In this document: piece by piece, positions 25,893 through 34,397 of the stretch | Layout of the letters: each line of letters opens with the position of its first letter | How positions within the stretch are numbered: the stretch's first letter is position 1 | Origin: Streptomyces sp. NBC_00708 | Lineage (GTDB): Bacteria; Actinomycetota; Actinomycetes; Streptomycetales; Streptomycetaceae | Assembly (NCBI GenBank): GCA_036226585.1 | Contig: CP108997.1 | Span: 1,612,001 to 1,676,000 of the forward strand | DNA length: 64,000 nucleotides | Direction: 5' to 3' | The notes under the pieces: model-generated | The model's input: the letters and a program-made list of their open reading frames with translations, nothing else | Databases searched by the model: none | What the model was told of the DNA's origin: nothing | Program-made: the position numbers and the translations under genes

Positions 25893-26651
25893 TCAGGTCA
25901 TCGTGAAGCCACCGTTGACCGCGAAGGTCTGGCCGGTGATGTAGCTCGACTCGTCGCCGATGAGGAAGGCGATCAGGCCGACCAGGTCGGCCGGTTGCTG
26001 GGGGCGGGAGATCGCCCGGTTGAGGCGGTAGAGCTCGTGGCGTTCGGCGGGGATGTCCACGGCGGACTCCCCTTCCGTGAGGCCGGGGGCCACCGCGTTG
26101 ACGGTGATGCCGAGGTCGCCCGTCTCCCGGGCCATGGCCCGGGTCAGGGAGATCACGGCGCCCTTGGACGCGATGTAGTGGGCGAGCCGGGGCGAGCCGT
26201 ACAGCGCGGCGTCCGAGGCGAGGTTGACGACGCGTCCGCTGCCGTGGGCCGCCATGAGCGGGAGGAGGGCGCGGGCGACGAGCCAGGGGCCGCGGGCGTT
26301 GACCGTCATGATGCGGTCCCAGGCCTCGACGTCGATCTCGTGGAACGGTTTGCCGCCGACCGCGTTGGCGAGTCCGGCGTTGTTGACCAGGCCGTACAGG
26401 CGGCTGCCGTCTTCGGCGAGGGTGCCGGCGAGGGCGGCGACGGAGTCCGGGTCGGCGACATCGAGCGGGTGGTAGTCGGCGGTGATGCCCTCGGCACGGA
26501 GGGCGTCGGCCGCCTGCCGGCCCGTGGTCCCGTCGAGTTCGGCGATGACGACGCGGTGTCCGTCAGCGCCGATCCGGCGGGCCGCGGCCAGTCCGAGGCC
26601 GCGGCCGGCGCCGGTGACGACGACCGTGCGGGGGGTGTCGTCGGCGGCCAT
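25893..26651 (-). CDS. short-chain dehydrogenase/reductase
   Basis: 252 residues. NAD(P) motif TGAGRGLG near residue 13, NNAG, catalytic Ser in NLASDAAL and YIASKG (Tyr-x3-Lys), and C-terminal SSYITGQTFAVNGGFTMT: a complete classical SDR, unlike its neighbour at 24966-25751. In a Rieske oxygenase pathway, cis-dihydrodiol dehydrogenase or alcohol dehydrogenase activity is a reasonable guess. The start overlaps the cupin stop by one base. Confidence 0.9.
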   Translation of the reverse strand: MAADDTPRTVVVTGAGRGLGLAAARRIGADGHRVVIAELDGTTGRQAADALRAEGITADYHPLDVADPDSVAALAGTLAEDGSRLYGLVNNAGLANAVGGKPFHEIDVEAWDRIMTVNARGPWLVARALLPLMAAHGSGRVVNLASDAALYGSPRLAHYIASKGAVISLTRAMARETGDLGITVNAVAPGLTEGESAVDIPAERHELYRLNRAISRPQQPADLVGLIAFLIGDESSYITGQTFAVNGGFTMT

Positions 26652-27172
26652 CAGCCGCGGGTGACGCCGTGCATCGGCGAGTGCTCGGGGTAGGTGGGGA
26701 CCTGCGGCTTCCGTGTGCCGATGATGACGCAGAACAGGGCGTCGGTGTCGCCCTCGTTCTTCAGGGAGCGGGCGACTCCGGCGGGGACGACGATCATGTC
26801 GCGGTAGCCGAGGGTGCGGTATTCGGTCTCGTCGGCGCCGCGGTGGATGCCGACCCTGACCTGCCCCTCCAGGACGAAGAACGCCTCCTCCACGTCGTGG
26901 TGGGTGTGCTCAGGGCCCTCGGCGCCCGGCGGGAGCAGCATGTTGGAGAGGGTGAAACCGCCCGAGGGCAGGATGCGGTTGTCGTTCTCGTGGTTGCCGG
27001 TGGCGCCGGAGCCGACGTACCGGATCTGCGCGCGGCGGTACTGGGCGCCGGCCTTCTCCTGGAAGGAGAGGGTGTCCCAGTCGGGTTCGCGGGAGTCCTT
27101 GGTGGCGATGAGGGAGTCGGTGAACTTCGCGAGGTCGCCGTTGTTCTCGTACGGGGTCTTGTCGATGGGCAC
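26651..27172 (-). CDS. cupin domain protein
   Basis: 173 residues from GTG 27172 with GAGGAG upstream. One cupin barrel: motif 1 GPEHTHHDVEEAFFVLEG supplies the metal ligands (His, His, Glu), and motif 2 runs around YRTLGYRDMIVVPAGVARSLKN. Single-domain cupins in catabolic clusters act as dioxygenases, isomerases or ligand sensors; here none can be singled out. Translationally coupled to the SDR downstream. Confidence 0.85.
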   Translation of the reverse strand: MPIDKTPYENNGDLAKFTDSLIATKDSREPDWDTLSFQEKAGAQYRRAQIRYVGSGATGNHENDNRILPSGGFTLSNMLLPPGAEGPEHTHHDVEEAFFVLEGQVRVGIHRGADETEYRTLGYRDMIVVPAGVARSLKNEGDTDALFCVIIGTRKPQVPTYPEHSPMHGVTRG

Positions 27173-27214
27173 GGGATGCTCCTCGGTGGGTCGGGGGTGG
27201 GTGGGGGCTCGTCG

Positions 27215-28000
27215 TTACGCGGGTACGCGGGCGACGACGTGGAGGTGGGCGCGGACCCAGGCGTTGAAGGCCTCGGGGCGTTCCTGGTTGGCGAGGTGTC
27301 CGGCGCCGGAGAGGGTGACGTAGACGGATTTCTCCAGGGCGCCGGCGATGGCCTGGGACTCGTCGGTGCCGGTGACCGTGTCCTGTTCGCCGCACAGGAC
27401 GAGGGCGGGTGCGGTGATGGCGGGCAGGTCGTCGGTGAGGTCGGCGGCCGCCATGGCCTCGGCGGCGTAGCCGTAGCCGGGTGCGCGGACGGACGCGGCC
27501 ATGGTGGCGACGACGCGTGCGACGAGTTCGGGGGGTGCGCCGTCCGAGACGAGGCGGGGTCCGCGGGCTGCGGCGAACGCCTCGGGGCCTTCGGCGGCGA
27601 GCTGTGCGGCGCGTCCGCGCATGCCCTTCGCCTTGTCCGGGTCGGTGCCGGACCCCCGGCTGGAGTCGGCGACGATCAGGGAGGCGACGAGGGCCGGGTG
27701 GCGGGCGGCGAGGCGCAGGGCGATGACGCCGCCCCAGGAGACGCCGAGGACGTGGGCGGGGCCGCCGTGGTCACGGATGAGGGCGGCGGCGGTGTCGGCG
27801 TAGCCGTCGAGGCCGGGGGCGTGGTCGGGGTCGGCGGAGTCCGCGTAGCCGGGGGCGTCCCAGGCGACGACCCGTACCCGGTCGGCGAGGCCGTCGAGCT
27901 GGGGGGCGAAGGCGGCGGAGGAGGAGCCGATGCCGTGGAGACAGAGCAGCAGCGGGGCGTCCGGGTCGCCGGCCTCGCGGGTGTGGATCCCGGCGGTCAC
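27215..28000 (-). CDS. alpha/beta hydrolase
   Basis: 261 residues from GTG 28000, overlapping the preceding stop (GTGA). Oxyanion motif CLHGIGSS (about 20-27), nucleophile Ser88 in GVSWGG, acid Asp in LCGEQDTVT, and His in GAGHLANQERP. This resembles meta-cleavage product hydrolases and 3-oxoadipate enol-lactonases. Located next to an extradiol-type dioxygenase, hydrolysis of a ring-cleavage product is plausible. Confidence 0.88.
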   Translation of the reverse strand: MTAGIHTREAGDPDAPLLLCLHGIGSSSAAFAPQLDGLADRVRVVAWDAPGYADSADPDHAPGLDGYADTAAALIRDHGGPAHVLGVSWGGVIALRLAARHPALVASLIVADSSRGSGTDPDKAKGMRGRAAQLAAEGPEAFAAARGPRLVSDGAPPELVARVVATMAASVRAPGYGYAAEAMAAADLTDDLPAITAPALVLCGEQDTVTGTDESQAIAGALEKSVYVTLSGAGHLANQERPEAFNAWVRAHLHVVARVPA

Positions 28001-28839
28001 AGGATCTGCCCCGCCCGGCCGACGACGGCGCCGAGGCTGCGGAGCACGGCGTGCGGGACGACCTGGCTGGTGGCGGGGTTGGCGGCGTCGGGCCGGTGGG
28101 CGACCTCGAAGCGGTAGCTGCCGTGCGGGCCCGCCGCCTCGATGACGTGCCGGGTGAGGGCGGCGGCCGGGTCGGCGACGACGACGACCTCGACGAGGTC
28201 CGGGTCGCCGGTGGCGAGGGCGACGGAGGCGGCGACGTTGGTGGACTTGGGGAACTTCACCGGGACGTCGCGTGCGGTGCCGCGCATGACCTCGACGGGT
28301 TCGGTGGTGGTGTGCAGCCGGGCCGTCAGCTCGTCGTCCATCCAGGGCTGGTGGAGGGTGGCGGGGAGCTTGGTGGTGGTGAGGGTGACGGAGGTGAGGG
28401 GGCCGAGTCCGCGCACGGCCTGGAGGAGGTCGAGTCCGCCGACGGCGCCGCCCGTGAAGTAGACGCGGCCGGGTCCGGCGGCGCGCAGCCGGCCGGTGAG
28501 TTCGGGGTCGACGAGGGCGCCGGTGGAGGCGATGAGCAGGTCGGCGCCGCTGGTGAGGACGCGCTCGGCCCATTCGCGTACGACGGCCTGGCCGGCGGCT
28601 TCGACGACAAGGTCGCAGACGGCGAGGGCGTCCTCGAAGGACAGCTGGGGTGCGGGGGCGTCGACGAGGGGCCGGTTGTCGATGACGCAGGTGAGTTCGG
28701 CGCCGGGGATGCGGCCTTCGGCGAGGGCGGTGCCGACGACGCGTCCGATGGCGCCCCAGCCGACGAGGCCGACGCGGCGCACGGGGCGGCCGGGGCGTGC
28801 GGGGGTGGTGTCCGGGCGGGAGTGGAGAACGGTGGTCAC
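27997..28839 (-). CDS. aspartate dehydrogenase-like oxidoreductase
   Basis: 280 residues from GTG 28839, overlapping the preceding stop by four bases (GTGA). Rossmann motif VGLVGWGAIG near residue 24, then STGALVDPELTGRLRAAG, FTGGAVGGLDLLQAVR and RDVPVKFPKSTNVAASVALATGD, which are the AspDH/NadX signatures. True aspartate dehydrogenase interconverts aspartate and iminoaspartate for NAD synthesis. Here it sits inside an aromatic catabolic operon, so a different imine or 2-oxo acid substrate is likely. Confidence 0.82.
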   Translation of the reverse strand: MTTVLHSRPDTTPARPGRPVRRVGLVGWGAIGRVVGTALAEGRIPGAELTCVIDNRPLVDAPAPQLSFEDALAVCDLVVEAAGQAVVREWAERVLTSGADLLIASTGALVDPELTGRLRAAGPGRVYFTGGAVGGLDLLQAVRGLGPLTSVTLTTTKLPATLHQPWMDDELTARLHTTTEPVEVMRGTARDVPVKFPKSTNVAASVALATGDPDLVEVVVVADPAAALTRHVIEAAGPHGSYRFEVAHRPDAANPATSQVVPHAVLRSLGAVVGRAGQIL

Positions 28840-29783
28840 GCGGTCACCTCTTCCGGTGTGGTGGCGAGCGGGCCGGGGTCGGGGACGCCGGCCATGTGGC
28901 GGCGGATGACGGGGGACGGGGGTCCGGCGGTGCCCCACAGGTCGGAGAGGTCGGGGGTGCGGCGCCAGACCTTGGCGATCCAGGCGTCCTCGACGATCTG
29001 GGCGACCTCGGAGGTGTACTCGCAGACGAGTCCGGCCGGGTCGGTGAAGTAGGAGAAGGTGTTGTTGCCGGGGCCGTGCCGGCCGGGGCCCCACTGGGGG
29101 ACGATGCCGTGGTGGCGGAGCCGGCCGAGGCCGCGCATGAAGTGGTCGACGGACGGCATCTCGTAGGCGACGTGGTTGAGGGAGGCCCACTCGGCCTGGT
29201 TGAACGCGATGCAGTGGTGGTCGGCGTTGCAGCGCAGGAACGCCATCTGGTGCTCGGACCAGTCGGAGACCCGCAGGCCGAGGACCGAGGTGTAGAAGGC
29301 GACGGCGGCGTCGATGTCCGTGGTGTTGAGGACGGTGTGGGTGACGCCGACGGGGACGGCGGCGTCCCGGCCGCGCGGGGTGACGGCGTGGGTCTGGGCG
29401 CTGAGTTCGATCAGCCGGCCCTCGGGGTCGGTGAAGCGCAGTCCGTAGCCGCCGCCGACCTGGTCGAGGGGGCCGGGGCCCGCGACGGGGACGATGCCAC
29501 GGGCCAGGAGCCGGCGGGCGGCCTCGTCGATCTCGGCGGGGGTGGCGACGGCGAAGGTGATGCGGCCGAGCCCGTTGCGGTCGGCGCGGGTGAGGTGCAG
29601 GACGTGGTGTTCCTCGCCGGTGCCGCGCAGCCAGGTGGCGCCGGTGTCGCGTTCGACGGGTTCCAGGCCCCAGACCTCGGCGTAGAAGTCGGCGGACTCG
29701 GTGAGTGCGGGGGTGTGGAGTTCGACGGAGCGCAGGGCGCGGAGCCGGGCGACCGGCCGGTCGTGGGGGTGGTCGTGGGGCAT
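28836..29783 (-). CDS. extradiol-type ring-cleavage dioxygenase (VOC superfamily)
   Basis: 315 residues with two VOC modules, as in type I extradiol dioxygenases. The metal triad appears in the second module: His149 (VTHTVLN), His204 (LNHVAYEM) and Glu255 (VCEYTSE). DHHCIAF (188-194) matches the active-site strand of 2,3-dihydroxybiphenyl/catechol 2,3-dioxygenases. It would open a catechol ring next to the hydroxyls using Fe(II) and O2. Module 1 is degenerate, as usual. Confidence 0.88.
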   Translation of the reverse strand: MPHDHPHDRPVARLRALRSVELHTPALTESADFYAEVWGLEPVERDTGATWLRGTGEEHHVLHLTRADRNGLGRITFAVATPAEIDEAARRLLARGIVPVAGPGPLDQVGGGYGLRFTDPEGRLIELSAQTHAVTPRGRDAAVPVGVTHTVLNTTDIDAAVAFYTSVLGLRVSDWSEHQMAFLRCNADHHCIAFNQAEWASLNHVAYEMPSVDHFMRGLGRLRHHGIVPQWGPGRHGPGNNTFSYFTDPAGLVCEYTSEVAQIVEDAWIAKVWRRTPDLSDLWGTAGPPSPVIRRHMAGVPDPGPLATTPEEVTA

Positions 29784-29821
29784 GGTGTTCTCCCGCTCGG
29801 GTGGGTGGGGCGCGTGCGGTG

Positions 29822-31306
29822 TCAGTGGGCGGCGGCCCAGGGCAGCGGGATGGTGTCGGTGGCCCAGTAGAGGGACTTCTGCCGTTGGTAGCCGCGGATG
29901 AGGTCGCGGCCCTTCTCGGTGCCGATGCCGCTGTCCTTGAGCCCGCCGAACGGGGTGGAGATGCTGAACTGCTTGTACGTGTTGATCCAGACGGTGCCGG
30001 CGTCGATACGGCGGGCGAGCCGCCAGGCGCGGGCGTGGTCACGGGTCCAGATGCCGCAGGCCAGTCCGTAGACGCTGTCGTTGGCCTGGGCGACGAGGTC
30101 GTCCTCGTCGTCGAAGGGCAGGGCGACCAGGACGGGGCCGAAGATCTCCTCCCGGCAGACCCGCGCGGTCGGGGGAAGGCCGTCCAGGACGGTGGGCAGG
30201 TAGTAGGCGCCGTCCCGGTAGCGCTCGCCCTCGGGGGCCGCTCCCCCGCAGCGGACGGTGGCGCCCTCCTCGCGGGCCAGGTCGACGTAGGCGGCGACGC
30301 TGTCGCGGTGGCGGTGGTGGACGAGCGGGGCGACCTGGGTGTCCGGGTCGGTGCCGGGTCCGACGCGCAACTTCTCGGTGCGGGCGACGAGTTCGCCGAG
30401 GAATTCCTCGTAGCGGGAGCGGTGGACGAAGAGGCGGGAGCCGGCGATGCAGCTCTGGCCGCTGGAGGAGAAGATCCCGTACATGACGCCGGCGAGGGCC
30501 TGTTCGAGGTCGGCGTCCTCCAGCACGATCGTCGGTGACTTCCCGCCGAGTTCGAGGGAGACGGGCATCAGCTTGTCGGCGGCGGCGTGGGCGAGGGTGC
30601 GGCCGGTCGCCGTACCCCCCGTGAAGGTGATCCTGCCGACGGCGGGGTGGCGGACGATCGCGTCGCCGATGACGCTGCCCCGGCCCGGCAGGACGGAGAG
30701 CAGGGCGGTGGGCAGCCCGGCCTCGGTGAGTGCCTGGTGGACCAGGCGGCCGAGTGCGAGGGCGACGAGGGGGGTCCACTCGGCGGGCTTGAGGAGGACG
30801 GCGTTGCCGGCGGCGAGGGCGGGGGCGAGCTTCTGGGCGTCGCTGGCGATCGGCGAGTTCCAGGGGGTGATCGCGCCGACGACGCCGATGGGTTCGTGGA
30901 CGCTCATGGTGACGTACGGGCCGCGGGCCGGGGTGAGCGCGTCCTCGGCGGTCTCCAGGGCGGCGGCGGTGTAGCGGAAGGTGCCGGCGGCGCTGAGGAC
31001 GAGGGCGCGGGTCTCGGTACGGCACTTGCCGGTGTCGGCGGTCTGGAGGGCACAGAGCCGGTCGGCGCTCCGCTCGACGAGGTCGGCGACGCGGTGCAGC
31101 AGCCGGGCGCGGAGGTGGGCCGGAAGTTCGCGCCAGGCGGGGTCCTGGGCGGCGCGGGCGGCCTCGGCGGCGGCCTCCTCGACGTCGTCGAGGGATGCGG
31201 CGTGCACGGTGGCGATGACCTGGCCGGTGGCCGGGTCGACGGTCTCGATGGGGGCGCCCCGGCCCTGGCGCCACTGCCCTGCGACCAACACCTCGTCGGC
31301 GAGCAT
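29822..31306 (-). CDS. aldehyde dehydrogenase
   Basis: 494 residues, ATG at 31306 with AGGAGG upstream. Active-site Glu252 (LELGGKSP) and nucleophile Cys286 (SSGQSCIAGSR). NAD-binding residues include ITPWN (146-150) and KPAEWTP. It is first in the leftward catabolic operon and close to hydroxymuconic-semialdehyde and betaine aldehyde dehydrogenases. With the adjacent extradiol enzyme, oxidation of a ring-cleavage semialdehyde is plausible. Confidence 0.93.
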   Translation of the reverse strand: MLADEVLVAGQWRQGRGAPIETVDPATGQVIATVHAASLDDVEEAAAEAARAAQDPAWRELPAHLRARLLHRVADLVERSADRLCALQTADTGKCRTETRALVLSAAGTFRYTAAALETAEDALTPARGPYVTMSVHEPIGVVGAITPWNSPIASDAQKLAPALAAGNAVLLKPAEWTPLVALALGRLVHQALTEAGLPTALLSVLPGRGSVIGDAIVRHPAVGRITFTGGTATGRTLAHAAADKLMPVSLELGGKSPTIVLEDADLEQALAGVMYGIFSSSGQSCIAGSRLFVHRSRYEEFLGELVARTEKLRVGPGTDPDTQVAPLVHHRHRDSVAAYVDLAREEGATVRCGGAAPEGERYRDGAYYLPTVLDGLPPTARVCREEIFGPVLVALPFDDEDDLVAQANDSVYGLACGIWTRDHARAWRLARRIDAGTVWINTYKQFSISTPFGGLKDSGIGTEKGRDLIRGYQRQKSLYWATDTIPLPWAAAH

Positions 31307-31364
31307 CAGTTGGCCTCCTGCGGTCGTATCGGGTTCTCGGTCCGGCCGGAGCCGGGTACCTCTC

Positions 31365-31402
31365 AGGGCTAAAAAGCTAAGGGCTTAAATAATTACCCGC
31401 AA
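31365..31402 (-). promoter_or_regulatory. promoter and operator-like repeats for the catabolic operon
   Basis: On the minus strand, TTGCGG (31397-31402) lies 17 bases before TAGCTT (31374-31379). AGGGCTTAA (31380-31388, + strand) lies in the spacer and AGGGCTAA (31365-31372) just beyond the -10, 15 bases apart as a direct repeat. A bound repressor would block the aldehyde dehydrogenase promoter. Confidence 0.6.
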
Positions 31403-31412
31403 GCCCTCCCGG

Positions 31413-31428
31413 GCAAAAAGTCTTTTGC
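31413..31428. promoter_or_regulatory. central inverted repeat of the divergent promoter region
   Basis: GCAAAAAGTCTTTTGC: 6-bp arms GCAAAA/TTTTGC around AGTC, midway between the two promoters. It is a possible second regulator or activator site. Confidence 0.35.
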
Positions 31429-31438
31429 TCCCCGGCCC

Positions 31439-31495
31439 TTGACGGCGTCCACCCCCGGACCGATAGAACTTAAGCCCTAAGAAGCTAGGTGCTTA
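31439..31495 (+). promoter_or_regulatory. promoter and operator-like dyad of the MFS gene
   Basis: TTGACG (31439-31444) lies 19 bases before TAGAAC (31464-31469). Directly after it is a dyad with arms TAAGCCCTA (31471-31479) and TAGGTGCTTA (31486-31495), which would cover the start point. The left arm contains the same TTAAGCCCT motif that occurs, inverted, in the facing promoter. Confidence 0.55.
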
Positions 31496-31642
31496 CAGAG
31501 GTTCGTGGGCGATGTCACCGCCTCACGGGCACCGCGTACCGCTCCCCCACCCGTACGCTCGGCTCACCCACACCCCTCTGCAAACCCGTACACCTGGCTC
31601 CCCAACCGCTCCGGGCCCCCCGCGGAGCAGGAGGAACCCTGG

Positions 31643-33073
31643 ATGAGCACCGACATCTCGCAGGACGCCGCACCGGGCCCCTCGCCCGCCGGCACCCCCC
31701 GCACCGCCATCGCGGCCCGGTTCGAGCGGCTGCCGCCCTCCCGCTGGCACATCACCGTCCGCCTGATCGTGGGTGTGGTCACCTTCTTCGAGGCGTTCGA
31801 CCAGCTGCTGATCGCCTACGCGCTGCCCGAACTGCGCGACGAGTGGCAGCTGAGCACCGGCGACGCCACGGCCGTCCTCACCGTCGGCTCGGTCGGCATG
31901 CTCGTCGGCGCCCTGCTCTCGGGGCGGCTGGCCGACCGCTACGGCCGGGTGAAGGTCATCGCGTACTGCATCGCCGTATCGGGCCTGGTCAGCCTCGCCC
32001 TCACCGCCTGCACCTCGCTCACCCCGTTCCTCGCCCTCCGGTTCGTCCAGGGGCTCGCGATCGGGGGCGAGGTGCCGGTGGCGGCGGCCTTCATCAGTGA
32101 GATCACGCGCAGCTTCAAGCGGGGCCGCTTCGTCCTGCTGTACGAGCTGGTCTTCCCGGCGGGCCTCACCGTCGGCGCGCTGGTCGCGGCCTGGGTGGTC
32201 CCGGCCGCGGGCTGGCGCACGATGTTCGCGATCGCCGCCGTCCCCGGCCTGCTGGCCTTCCTCGTCCAGCGCCGCGTCCCGGAGTCGCCGCGCTGGCTCG
32301 CGGACCGGGGCCGGCTCGCGGAGGCGGAAGCGGTGATGGCCGGGATCGAGGCGAAGGTCACGGCCGCGACGGGCCGGCCACTCCCCGCCCCGGCCCCCGC
32401 GAAACCCGCCGGCCCCGCCGCCCCGGCGACCGCCACCGACGCGGAACGGGCGGCGACCGGGATGCGCGGCCTGTTCACCGGCCGCTACCGGCGCCGCACG
32501 CTGGTCGTCGGCGCGATCTGGTTCACCGGCTACTTCGTGAACTACGGCGTGACGTCCTGGCTGCCGAGCATCTACAAGGACGAGTACGGCCTCGGCCTCT
32601 CCGACGCCCTGCTCTACTCCACGGTGACCTCGGTCGCCGGCCTGCTCGGCTGCCTGATCGTCGCGCTCACGGTGGACGTCCTGGGCCGCCGTAAGATCTT
32701 CGCGATCTGCCTCGGCGCCTCGGCCGCCCTGCTGCTCACCCTGGCCGCCCTCGGCGCCGGCTCCCCCGTCCAGGTGCTGATCTGGACCTCGCTCTCGGCG
32801 GTCGGCTTCTTCGGCTCCAACATCTGCCTCTACCTGTACACGCCGGAGCTGTACCCGACCCGGATGCGCGCGCTCGGCTGCAGCGTGGGCGGCGCGGTCA
32901 ACCGCCTGGGCGTCATCCTCGGCCCGATCCTCGTCGGCGTGGTCTACGCGGCGAACGACAGCGTCACCGCGGTCTTCGTGATGCTCGCCGCGGTGGCGGT
33001 GCTCGGCGCGGTGGTCGCCGGCACCCTCGCGGAGGAGACGGCGAACCGGCCGCTGGAGGAGATCTCGCCCTGA
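31643..33073 (+). CDS. MFS transporter, aromatic acid/metabolite:H+ symporter type
   Basis: 476 residues from ATG 31643 (GGAGG nine bases upstream; an earlier ATG at 31505 is not needed). Twelve membrane segments. Loop 2-3 signature is GRLADRYGRVKV, preceded by FFEAFDQLLIAYALPEL in helix 1, as in AAHS/PcaK and MHS-type symporters. A hydrophilic Pro/Ala loop separates the two halves, and TPELYPTRMRALGCS in helix 10-11 region is the sugar-porter-like motif. It likely imports the substrate of the divergent catabolic operon. Confidence 0.9.
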   Translation: MSTDISQDAAPGPSPAGTPRTAIAARFERLPPSRWHITVRLIVGVVTFFEAFDQLLIAYALPELRDEWQLSTGDATAVLTVGSVGMLVGALLSGRLADRYGRVKVIAYCIAVSGLVSLALTACTSLTPFLALRFVQGLAIGGEVPVAAAFISEITRSFKRGRFVLLYELVFPAGLTVGALVAAWVVPAAGWRTMFAIAAVPGLLAFLVQRRVPESPRWLADRGRLAEAEAVMAGIEAKVTAATGRPLPAPAPAKPAGPAAPATATDAERAATGMRGLFTGRYRRRTLVVGAIWFTGYFVNYGVTSWLPSIYKDEYGLGLSDALLYSTVTSVAGLLGCLIVALTVDVLGRRKIFAICLGASAALLLTLAALGAGSPVQVLIWTSLSAVGFFGSNICLYLYTPELYPTRMRALGCSVGGAVNRLGVILGPILVGVVYAANDSVTAVFVMLAAVAVLGAVVAGTLAEETANRPLEEISP

Positions 33074-33092
33074 CGGGCGGGCGGACGCGGAC

Positions 33093-33135
33093 GCGGAGGC
33101 GGCCGGGGCGGCTAACGCTCCCCGGCCGCCTCCGC
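33093..33135. terminator. bidirectional terminator overlapping the chorismate mutase stop
   Basis: GCGGAGGCGGCCGGGG (33093-33108) pairs perfectly over 16 bp with 33120-33135, with an 11-nt loop that contains the chorismate mutase stop codon. The right arm is part of that gene's coding sequence. It serves the converging MFS gene as well. Confidence 0.85.
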
Positions 33136-33450
33136 GCCGTTCCCGGACTCGTCCGCGATCCGCTCGTGGTGGCGGATGACCTCGGCGACGATGAAGTTGA
33201 GCAGCTTCTCGGCGAAGGCCGGGTCGAGATGAGCGCTCTCGGCGAGCTGCCGCAGCCGGGCGATCTGACGGGCCTCGCGGGCCGGATCCGCCGGGGGCAG
33301 GTGGTGGGCGGCCTTGAGGTGGCCGACCTGCTGGGTGCACTTGAAGCGCTCGGCCAGCATGTGGACGACGGCCGCGTCGATGTTGTCGATGCTCTGGCGC
33401 AGCCGGTCGAGTTCGAGGCGCACGGAGTCGTCGATGTCGTTCGTGGTCAT
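33112..33450 (-). CDS. chorismate mutase (AroQ type)
   Basis: 112 residues, all helical. ELDRLRQSIDNIDAAVVHMLAERFKCTQQVGHLKA is the AroQ helix 1 with its conserved Arg and Lys, followed by PADPAREARQIARLRQLAE and FAEKLLNFIVAEVIRHHERI. It converts chorismate to prephenate for Phe/Tyr synthesis. It is a free-standing short form with a disordered Asn/Gly/Ala tail. The terminator hairpin is built into its last codons. Confidence 0.92.
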   Translation of the reverse strand: MTTNDIDDSVRLELDRLRQSIDNIDAAVVHMLAERFKCTQQVGHLKAAHHLPPADPAREARQIARLRQLAESAHLDPAFAEKLLNFIVAEVIRHHERIADESGNGAEAAGER

Positions 33451-33468
33451 GGGCAGCGAGCTTACGGG

Positions 33469-34347
33469 TTACGGGATGATCGTCGGGGGGTGATCCGGAT
33501 CGGGGACCCGGTCGCTCCAGCCGCCGGGGACGGTGCGGCCCTGCTGTTCGCGGAAGCGGACGGGGGCCATGCCGACGCGGCGGGCGAAGAGGCGGGAGAA
33601 GTAGGCGGGGTCGTCGTAGCCGACGCGGCGGGCGACGGCGGCGACGGGCAGGTCGCCGGTGGCGAGGAGTTCCTTGGCGCGGCCCAGGCGGATGCCGAGG
33701 AGGTAGTCCTTGGGGCTGCATCCGGCGCCCCTGCGGACCGCGGTCCGCAGCTCGGCGGAGGTCATGCCGTGGCGGGCGGCGTGTTCGGCGACGGACAGGG
33801 GCTGGAAGGCGTCCCGGGCGAGCGCCTGGAGGACGGGGTCGCCGTCGGGGCCGATGTCGGCGCGGGCCCGGCGCAGGGCGACGAGGAGTTCGTGCACGGC
33901 CGCCCCGGTCTCGACCTCCAGGAGCGGGTTGCCGCGCCGGGCCGCCCGGACCATCCGGCCGATCGCGGCGCGCGGGGCGGCCGTGTCGGAGAGGGGCACC
34001 AGGGGGCGGTCGGGTTCGATGTAGCCGAGTTCGGTGTAGGTGGCGGTCGCGGGCCCGGTGAAGTCGACGAAGCTCTCGTCCCAGCCGGTCCCGGGGTCGG
34101 CGCCGTAGTGGTGCGGGGTGCCGGGGGTCAGCCAGATCAGGCTGGGCGCGGTCACCGGCAGGCGCCGCCCGTCGGGTCCGGCGAACCAGCCGCTGCCCGA
34201 GTGGACGACGACGGCGACGTGGTGGTCGAGGGTGCGCGGGCCGACGGTCGGCAGGGCGCCGTGCTGGAGGCCGACGCCGAGACAGACCAAGCCGAGGCGG
34301 TGGTGGAGCGGGCTGGGCGTGAAGAAGCGCATCCAGGTGTGGTACAT
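33469..34347 (-). CDS. AraC family transcriptional regulator
   Basis: 292 residues from ATG 34347. An N-terminal cupin-like ligand-binding domain (VVVHSGSGWFAGPDG, then WLTPGTPHHYGADP) precedes a C-terminal double HTH (LSVAEHAARHGMTSAELRTAVRRGAGCSPKDYLLGIRLGRAKELLA and VAAVARRVGYDDPAYFSRLFARRVGMAPVRFR), the AraC/XylS signature. It is divergent from a GH35 beta-galactosidase gene, so it probably senses a galactoside. Two TTGTCCA boxes 21 bases apart lie between the genes. Confidence 0.9.
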   Translation of the reverse strand: MYHTWMRFFTPSPLHHRLGLVCLGVGLQHGALPTVGPRTLDHHVAVVVHSGSGWFAGPDGRRLPVTAPSLIWLTPGTPHHYGADPGTGWDESFVDFTGPATATYTELGYIEPDRPLVPLSDTAAPRAAIGRMVRAARRGNPLLEVETGAAVHELLVALRRARADIGPDGDPVLQALARDAFQPLSVAEHAARHGMTSAELRTAVRRGAGCSPKDYLLGIRLGRAKELLATGDLPVAAVARRVGYDDPAYFSRLFARRVGMAPVRFREQQGRTVPGGWSDRVPDPDHPPTIIP

Positions 34348-34397
34348 CGGCCCCTTCTCTCCCCGGTCCCCGTGTCGTACGCCTGGTGAGCAGGCGG

